A stretch of 13,242 nt of DNA. It comes from Candidatus Tepidiaquacellales bacterium UBA6667. GTDB lineage: Bacteria > Bacteroidota > Ignavibacteria > Tepidaquicellales > Tepidaquicellaceae. The position numbers and the translations under genes were made by a program. The notes below the pieces were generated by a model. The model did no database searches. It worked only from the letters and a program-made list of their open reading frames with translations, and was not told the origin of the DNA. Below, piece after piece: positions 8,709 through 13,242 of the stretch. Where the stretch lies: positions 54,879 through 68,120 of the forward strand of contig DKKL01000037.1 of NCBI GenBank assembly GCA_002455255.1, given 5' to 3'. Positions within the stretch are counted from its first letter, which is position 1. The number at the start of each line of letters is the position of its first letter.

Positions 8709-9598
8709 AAAAATTTATTTTCTCAATATTTATATTATTTATATTTACAAATCTTCAATCACAAACTCAGGATAGTGGTGAGCCGGGTGCTTTTTTGAAA
8801 AATGGATTCTCAGCCAGAGCTAACGCAATGGGGCAGGCGTTCGTTTCTATTGCAGATGATGCGTCTGCAATTTTTTATAATCCCGGTGGTATGATAAATA
8901 TAAAATCTACTTCAATTACGGGTATGTATTCAAAATTGTTTAATGATGTTGATGGAGTAAATTACGGTACTTTTGGTATTGTGAATAATTTTGATTTTGG
9001 AATTGTAGGATTTGGAGTAGTATATATGAGTGTAAACGATATACCTTATGTTGAAAATGAAACAGGTCCCACCGGGATAAATTTTAACAGTAATCAATCT
9101 GTATTTTATCTTTCATATACTAAATATTTTTTAGATAATCTGAATATTGGCGGGTCTTTTAAATTTTTAAATCAATCACTTGCTGAATATTCTGGAAGCG
9201 GTTGGGGTTTAGATCTTGGTGTTTATTCTAATGTAAATAAAAATATAACGGTAGGTCTTTTGTTTCAGGACTTGATTGCTCCAAAAGTTAAGATTAATAA
9301 TTCTGAGGACGTTTATAATACAAAAGTAAAATTTGGATTTGTTTACAAACCTATACCTGAGTTAAAAATTTCACCTGAAGCAATATTCGAAACCGGGAAA
9401 GATGAAATTTTTGCAATCGGAGCTGAATATTTATTATTCAAAGATATTCTCGCAATTAGAAGCGGATATAATACCACATATAATTCATTTTCTGCCGGTG
9501 CAGGTATAAAGTATAAATATGTAGCTTTGGATTATTCATTTAATACTCACAAATATCTCGGAAATGTGAATAGGTTTGGGCTGAGATTGGATTTTTAG
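8705..9598 (+). CDS. PorV/PorQ-family outer membrane beta-barrel protein
   Basis: A 297-residue outer membrane protein of the PorV/PorQ (UPF0164-like) family. PorV proteins work at the T9SS outer-membrane step, carrying cargo from the translocon to the sortase-like attachment complex. An N-terminal signal peptide (MKKFIFSIFILFIFTNLQSQ) is followed by the family signature ARANAMGQAFVSIADDASA at residues 37-55 and the YNPGGM turn at 58-63. The remainder shows alternating beta strands and ends in Phe (RFGLRLDF), as expected for an outer membrane barrel. It is shorter than canonical PorV, so it is better called PorV/PorQ-like than PorV. Its start overlaps the secreted protein's stop in ATGA, which suggests a dedicated partner for that cargo. 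This link is inferred from position only. The stop overlaps the stop of the convergent hydrolase gene. Confidence 0.85.
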   Translation: MKKFIFSIFILFIFTNLQSQTQDSGEPGAFLKNGFSARANAMGQAFVSIADDASAIFYNPGGMINIKSTSITGMYSKLFNDVDGVNYGTFGIVNNFDFGIVGFGVVYMSVNDIPYVENETGPTGINFNSNQSVFYLSYTKYFLDNLNIGGSFKFLNQSLAEYSGSGWGLDLGVYSNVNKNITVGLLFQDLIAPKVKINNSEDVYNTKVKFGFVYKPIPELKISPEAIFETGKDEIFAIGAEYLLFKDILAIRSGYNTTYNSFSAGAGIKYKYVALDYSFNTHKYLGNVNRFGLRLDF

Positions 9599-10098
9599 AA
9601 CAACTGATCGCAAATATATTGCACTGCTGAGTATGATATAATTTCTCTGTCTCTATATGTCGATTGAATAATATCATTTTTAGAACTAAGTATTCCATTC
9701 TGTAAAATTACAGGTTTAAAATCTCTTTCTATTGCACCATTATAAGTAAATAAAACGCAATTTTCTGCTGAAAATCCGCAAAGAATTAAAAAATTTACTC
9801 CGTTAGATTTTAAAACATTTTCCAAATCGGTATTCCAAAAAGAATTACTATATTTTTTTTCAATAATTAGTTCATCTTTTGAAATTTTGATATCTGAAAT
9901 GATTTCATACATTTCACGGTTCTCATCATTTATATTTTCAATATCTTTAATATGAATTACGGGAAGATTTTTACTTCTCAATATATCTGCGGTATAATTA
10001 ATATATTCACAAACAGATAATATTTCTTTAGTGCTGACAATATTTTCCAAATAAATTTTTTGCATATCAATATTTATAAGTGCAATTTTATTTTTCAT
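9595..10098 (-). CDS. isochorismatase-like cysteine hydrolase
   Basis: A small (167-residue) cytoplasmic hydrolase of the isochorismatase/nicotinamidase-like superfamily. The catalytic triad can be placed: D11 in LINIDMQ, K81 in the IEKKYSNSFWNTDLE segment, and C114 in LCGFSAENCVLFT. The segment between Lys and Cys follows the family pattern, including the GFSAENC turn before the nucleophile. At 167 residues it is at the short end of the family, which is commonly around 180-210, with no obvious break. No motif specific for nicotinamidase, isochorismatase or N-carbamoyl hydrolases was recognised, so the substrate is unknown. It starts 3 nt after the stop of the small membrane protein gene and is probably the last gene of the minus-strand operon. 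Confidence 0.85.
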   Translation of the reverse strand: MKNKIALINIDMQKIYLENIVSTKEILSVCEYINYTADILRSKNLPVIHIKDIENINDENREMYEIISDIKISKDELIIEKKYSNSFWNTDLENVLKSNGVNFLILCGFSAENCVLFTYNGAIERDFKPVILQNGILSSKNDIIQSTYRDREIISYSAVQYICDQLF

Positions 10099-10101
10099 TT
10101 A

Positions 10102-10665
10102 TTAATATTTAGATGAAAATTTATTAGAAGAATTTAAGATAATCCAAATCCCTGATAATACGATTATTCCGGCAATAATATCCATTAGTGTAATCCCATC
10201 TTCGGTATTTATCCAAAAAATTGTGAACATTTCAAAATATTTAGGTGCAGGTAAAATTATCATCCCTAATCCGAGAATCATAAAAAAAATTCCGATTGTT
10301 ATATTTAAAATAAATTTACTTTTGTTTTTTCTCAGATATTTAAGTGCATCTTCACTGTTGAAATCAGATGTATTCAGCAAAAACTCAAAATCTTCTATCA
10401 TTTCCAATCTTGAATCTTTATCTTTATTTATAACATCATCAAATTCTTTAATGTCTTTATCAATTGTTTTTGTTTTTATCAGTTCATCAATCTTATTTTT
10501 ATAATAATTCAATTGTTCAGAATCTAAGTTACTCGTTTCCAATAGATAGACAAGTTCTTCAAGTTTTTGATCTCTTGTGCGAAACTCATCATCAAATATT
10601 TTTGCAAAAGGTTTTAGCTTTGCTTCTATTTCCCGATGTTTTTTAGATCTAAAATATTTTAACAT
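10102..10665 (-). CDS. hypothetical two-helix membrane protein with duplicated N-terminal region
   Basis: A 187-residue protein that I cannot assign to a named family. Residues 1-115 are highly charged and predicted helical, beginning with a basic stretch (FRSKKHREIEAKLK). Two hydrophobic segments follow, at about 118-140 (ending LPAP) and 160-178, separated by a short loop with aromatic residues. The protein is therefore probably anchored in the inner membrane with a soluble N-terminal domain. Residues 35-58 and 90-113 align without gaps (9 of 24 identical), which indicates an internal duplication. The ATG overlaps the uxs stop by one base, and the hydrolase follows after 3 nt. The tight spacing makes it real and co-expressed, but its role is unknown. 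A membrane scaffold or regulator would fit; nothing in the sequence proves it. Confidence 0.75.
   Translation of the reverse strand: MLKYFRSKKHREIEAKLKPFAKIFDDEFRTRDQKLEELVYLLETSNLDSEQLNYYKNKIDELIKTKTIDKDIKEFDDVINKDKDSRLEMIEDFEFLLNTSDFNSEDALKYLRKNKSKFILNITIGIFFMILGLGMIILPAPKYFEMFTIFWINTEDGITLMDIIAGIIVLSGIWIILNSSNKFSSKY
10327..10563 (-). repeat. internal protein duplication, two 24-residue units 55 residues apart
   Basis: Within the hypothetical membrane protein, residues 35-58 (10492-10563) and 90-113 (10327-10398) align without gaps. Both carry an acidic helix start, a Leu-Leu pair, a Thr-Ser turn, Ser-Glu, and a shared Tyr and Lys near the end (LLETSNLDSE against LLNTSDFNSE). The DNA copies have diverged, so this is an old duplication and not a recent tandem repeat. 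Confidence 0.6.
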
Positions 10666-11621
10666 TAATTTGATTCTTTTGCAATTTTATCCAAAAAGAA
10701 TTTATATGTTATTTTTAATCCCTCAGCCCTTGAAATTTTAGGTTCCCAATTTAACAATTCTTTTGCTTTTGTTATATCCGGTTGTCTTTGCTTTGGGTCA
10801 TCAAGTGGTAATTGTTTATAAATAATTTTTTGTTTTGTTCCGGTAAGTTTTATAATTTCTTCTGCAAACTGATTTATTGTTATCTCATCAGGGTTTCCTA
10901 TGTTCACAGGATTTGTATAATCACTTTTCAGCAATCGATAAATTCCATCTATTAAATCATCTACATAACAAAATGATCTTGTTTGGCTTCCATCACCGAA
11001 TACTGTCAAATCTTCGCCACGAATTGCTTGCCCAATTAATGTTGGTAAAACTCTTCCATCATTAAGTCTCATTCTTGGTCCGTATGTATTAAATATTCGC
11101 ACAATCCTTGTATCTACTTTATGAAAAGTATGATATGCCATTGTCATTGCCTCCATAAATCTTTTTGCTTCATCATAAACTCCTCTTGGTCCTATCGGGT
11201 TTACGTTTCCCCAATATTCTTCAGTTTGAGGATGTACATCAGGGTCTCCATAAATTTCAGAAGTTGAGGCAATTAAAAATCTGGATTTTTTATCTTTTGC
11301 AAGTCCTAATAAATTATGAGTTCCGAGTGAACCTACTTTTAAAGTTTGAATTGGCATCTTAAGGTAATCTATTGGGCTCGCAGGAGAAGCAAAGTGTAAT
11401 ATATAATCTAACTTTCCGGGTATGTGTACAAATTTCGTTACATCATGAAAGTAAAAATCAAATTCCTTAAGTTTAAAAAGGTGTTCAATATTATCCATTG
11501 ATCCGGTTAATAAATTATCCATTCCAATTACATTGTATCCTTCTTTTATAAATCTATCGCACAAATGTGAACCAAGAAATCCTGCAGCACCTGTGATAAG
11601 TATTCTTTTATTTTCTGACAT
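10665..11621 (-). CDS. uxs: UDP-glucuronate decarboxylase (UDP-xylose synthase), extended SDR family
   Basis: A 318-residue extended short-chain dehydrogenase/reductase that decarboxylates UDP-glucuronate to UDP-xylose using bound NAD, supplying a nucleotide sugar for glycan synthesis. The Rossmann motif GAAGFLG is at residues 11-17, and Asp35 (GMDN) ends the second strand, as expected for NAD. The catalytic YxxxK is Y149/K153 in GVYDEAKR. UXS-specific features, rather than general epimerase features, are STSEIYGDP with E122, VHPQTEEYWGNVNPIGPRG, RIFNTYGPRM and GSQTRSF with R215. Length fits bacterial soluble UXS enzymes, with no transmembrane extension. It is the first gene of the minus-strand cluster, and its stop overlaps the next start by one base. 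No UDP-glucose dehydrogenase is in the window, so UDP-glucuronate must come from elsewhere. Confidence 0.92.
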   Translation of the reverse strand: MSENKRILITGAAGFLGSHLCDRFIKEGYNVIGMDNLLTGSMDNIEHLFKLKEFDFYFHDVTKFVHIPGKLDYILHFASPASPIDYLKMPIQTLKVGSLGTHNLLGLAKDKKSRFLIASTSEIYGDPDVHPQTEEYWGNVNPIGPRGVYDEAKRFMEAMTMAYHTFHKVDTRIVRIFNTYGPRMRLNDGRVLPTLIGQAIRGEDLTVFGDGSQTRSFCYVDDLIDGIYRLLKSDYTNPVNIGNPDEITINQFAEEIIKLTGTKQKIIYKQLPLDDPKQRQPDITKAKELLNWEPKISRAEGLKITYKFFLDKIAKESN

Positions 11622-11801
11622 TTAATTTTTTTTCTGAAAATAAACAATCTTAATCATAAAAGTTATTTATTAAATTATATATTTCACTGTTAATTTTTAA
11701 TTCAGCATAAACAAATCATTTTCAATAAAATAACTTTAAACTATTAAAAATGAATATTATCTTCATATTCTGTATTTCGAATTTTATCATTCTATAAATA
11801 A
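11622..11801 (+). promoter_or_regulatory. divergent intergenic region between uxs and the MscS gene
   Basis: This 180-bp, very AT-rich stretch is the only sizeable non-coding gap and must carry the start signals of both outward-facing clusters. On the minus strand a TATAAT-like hexamer (11674-11679) lies about 55 bp before the uxs start, but no convincing -35 partner is spaced correctly. On the plus strand TATAAA occurs at 11793-11798, which could only serve the MscS gene if translation starts at 11835. A short inverted repeat (GAATAT at 11752-11757, ATATTC at 11765-11770) lies near the middle. In such AT-rich DNA all these matches may be chance. No RNA gene or riboswitch was recognised. Confidence 0.4.
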
Positions 11802-12662
11802 TTGGAAATAGACTATCAATTAAAACTGAAGGAAATGTGGTTAAAAATTCTGGATTTTATTCCGGAATTTTTATTAGGTTTAGCAGTATTGGTGTTCTTT
11901 TATTTTTTAGCAAAAATAATTATATCCATCACTCGAAGACGCCTTATTAAAAAACTCGATGATCTTTTGTTAATTTCATATATCTGCACGATTGTGAAAT
12001 ATGGAGTAATGGCAGTCGGATTTATGTTTTTTCTTAAAATTGTCGGGTTAGCTACGTTCTTAACAGGTATTGTAGGTGGAGCGGCAGTTTCTGCTATTGT
12101 TATTGGCTTTGCTTTTAAAGATATAATCGAAAATTTCCTTGCCGGAATTATTATGGCTTTTAACAGACCATTTAAAACCGGTGATACAATTGTCGTCAAT
12201 GATATAACAGGTAATATACAAACTTTGAATATAAGATATACACATTTAAAAACTTTTGATGGATTTGATGTTTTCATACCAAATTCAATGATGATTAATA
12301 ATCCATTAATTAATTATACCAAAGATGGAAAAAGAAGATTTGAAATTCAGGTTTATCTTGATTATTCTTCTGACATAAATATGGCTATGCAAATAATTTC
12401 TGATACTATAAATAACTCAACTGAAGTTTTAAAAGACCCGGCAGTTATGATTTTATTTGATGGATTCAATCCTAATTATATTGTGCTCAAAGCATTTTAC
12501 TGGGTTGATAATAATTTACTTGACAGATCTCAGTTTTTTGTAAAAAGTGAATTACTGACTAAAATAAATAAAGATTTAACTATAAAAGGTATAACAGTAC
12601 CTTTAAACTATATGAATCTAAATGGAAGTTTAACAATTAATCAAAATCAAACTAAGGAGTAA
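11802..12662 (+). CDS. MscS-family mechanosensitive ion channel
   Basis: A 286-residue inner-membrane channel of the small-conductance mechanosensitive type, which opens on membrane tension to release solutes after hypo-osmotic shock. Three helices are visible: TM1 about 22-43, TM2 about 62-80, and the pore-lining TM3 about 85-120, rich in Gly and Ala (GIVGGAAVSAIVIGFAFKD), followed by the family hallmark FNRPFKTGD at 120-128 and then IPNSMMINNPLINY in the beta domain. The first possible start is a TTG at 11802, directly after an in-frame TAA. An ATG at 11835 (residue 12) would still leave TM1 intact. Neither has a well-placed Shine-Dalgarno site (AGGA is only 2 nt before the ATG), so the start is uncertain. 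The EF-G-like gene follows after 3 nt. Confidence 0.9.
   Translation: MEIDYQLKLKEMWLKILDFIPEFLLGLAVLVFFYFLAKIIISITRRRLIKKLDDLLLISYICTIVKYGVMAVGFMFFLKIVGLATFLTGIVGGAAVSAIVIGFAFKDIIENFLAGIIMAFNRPFKTGDTIVVNDITGNIQTLNIRYTHLKTFDGFDVFIPNSMMINNPLINYTKDGKRRFEIQVYLDYSSDINMAMQIISDTINNSTEVLKDPAVMILFDGFNPNYIVLKAFYWVDNNLLDRSQFFVKSELLTKINKDLTIKGITVPLNYMNLNGSLTINQNQTKE
12654..12659 (+). promoter_or_regulatory. strong Shine-Dalgarno site for the EF-G-like gene
   Basis: AAGGAG forms the last two sense codons of the MscS gene and lies 6 nt before the ATG at 12666. It is the best ribosome binding site in the window and fixes the start of the partial GTPase gene. Its position suggests the two genes are on one transcript. 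Confidence 0.7.
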
Positions 12663-12665
12663 CTC

Positions 12666-13242
12666 ATGGCTGACTTTTCACCATCCAATATCAGGAATAT
12701 TACTTTAATCGGACATGGCGGTACGGGTAAAACAATATTTTCTGAATCGGTATTGTATCAAACCGGTGTCATTAACAGACTTGGCAAAATTGAGGAAGGT
12801 AATACTGTAAGTGATTATCATAAAGATGAAACTGAAAAACAAATTTCAGTAAATTCATCTGTGATGAATACTCATTTCAAAAATTCAAAAAATGAAAATA
12901 TAAAACTTAATATTATTGATACTCCGGGTTTTATGGATTTTATTGGTGAGGTTGTTTCAGGACTTAGAGTAACTGAAACTTCTCTGATATTTGTAGATGC
13001 TGTAAAAGGAAGAGAAGTGGGAACAGAAATTACTTTCAGATATACTGATTATTATCACAATGATATTATTTTTGTTGTTAATAAACTTGATCAGGAAAAT
13101 ATAAATTTTGATAATATTATTTCACAATTAAAAGAAAGTTTTGGAAGTAAAGTAACTGTAATGCAGTTTCCTGCAAATCCCGGTCCTGATTTTGATTCTA
13201 TTGTAGATGTTGCAAGAATGAAATTACTTAAATTTAAAAAAG
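12666..13242 (+). CDS. elongation factor G-like GTPase (3' partial)
   Basis: The first 192 codons of a translational GTPase run off the window end. The GTP-binding motifs are in order: P-loop GHGGTGKT at residues 16-23, a switch I-like EEGNTVSDYHKDE at 43-55, DTPGFMDF at 85-92, and NKLD at 139-142. The wording (GNTVSDY, DFIGEV, RVTET, GTEITFRYT, NPGPDFDSIVDV) matches the EF-G-like paralogue found in Bacteroidota and not the main FusA, whose P-loop is AHIDAGKT. Position 89 is Phe, where EF-G and EF-Tu carry the catalytic His (DTPGH, DCPGH), and switch I has KQISV in place of RGITI. Slow GTP hydrolysis or a role other than normal translocation is therefore possible. The start is set by a strong Shine-Dalgarno site. 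The tetramerous EF-G domains beyond the G domain are not visible. Confidence 0.85.
   Translation, partial: MADFSPSNIRNITLIGHGGTGKTIFSESVLYQTGVINRLGKIEEGNTVSDYHKDETEKQISVNSSVMNTHFKNSKNENIKLNIIDTPGFMDFIGEVVSGLRVTETSLIFVDAVKGREVGTEITFRYTDYYHNDIIFVVNKLDQENINFDNIISQLKESFGSKVTVMQFPANPGPDFDSIVDVARMKLLKFKK

Noticed and set aside
9610..9622. Hairpin-like GCAA/TTGC pair just past the barrel gene as a terminator
   Set aside because: The stem has only four pairs before an A-A mismatch, no T-run follows, and it lies inside the hydrolase coding sequence.
11752..11770. Short inverted repeat (GAATAT / ATATTC) as an operator
   Set aside because: Only 6-bp AT-rich arms with no extension and no regulator gene beside it; chance is likely.
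11622..11801. A small RNA or riboswitch in the divergent gap
   Set aside because: No GC-containing stems, no conserved riboswitch core and no terminator-like T-run after a hairpin were seen.
11900..12277. A 125-codon open frame on the minus strand, within the MscS gene
   Set aside because: It lies wholly antisense to a clearly conserved channel gene, has no recognisable domain, and such frames are expected opposite AT-rich coding DNA.

Overview
The window is strongly AT-rich (roughly 30% GC by eye) and almost entirely coding. Gene content points to a low-GC member of the Fibrobacteres-Chlorobi-Bacteroidetes group, most like Ignavibacteria, Kapabacteria or a relative. The reasons are a secreted protein with a type IX secretion (T9SS) type A-like C-terminal domain, a PorV/PorQ-family barrel, the divergent EF-G paralogue typical of Bacteroidota, and a general scarcity of Shine-Dalgarno sites. 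The taxon is an inference; no rRNA or other marker is present.

Layout. Positions 1-9598 (+) hold five genes with almost no space between them: an O-antigen ligase/polymerase-like membrane protein (5' end outside the window), a family 2 glycosyltransferase, a full-length glycogen phosphorylase, a 1405-residue secreted multidomain protein, and a PorV/PorQ-like outer membrane protein. Stops and starts overlap by 1 or 4 nt or lie 2 nt apart, so this is probably one operon. It runs from surface polysaccharide assembly and glycogen breakdown into a T9SS cargo plus PorV-like pair. Positions 11621-9595 (-) hold a second tight cluster: UDP-glucuronate decarboxylase (UDP-xylose synthase), a small two-helix membrane protein with an internal duplication, and an isochorismatase-like cysteine hydrolase. 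The two clusters converge and their stop codons overlap. A 180-bp non-coding gap (11622-11801) separates the minus cluster from a divergent plus cluster: an MscS-type mechanosensitive channel and an EF-G-like GTPase that runs off the window end.

How the genes fit together. The ligase/polymerase, the glycosyltransferase and the UDP-xylose synthase all fit making or modifying cell-surface glycans. The large secreted protein and the barrel fit T9SS export to the cell surface. Glycogen phosphorylase looks like a metabolic gene caught in the operon, but its stop codon overlaps the cargo start. No tRNA, rRNA, CRISPR array, transposase, phage gene or confident terminator was seen. The window does not show a clearly new defence or mobile system. 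The most unusual content is the domain architecture of the secreted protein, its operon context, the duplicated membrane protein and the EF-G paralogue lacking the catalytic histidine.
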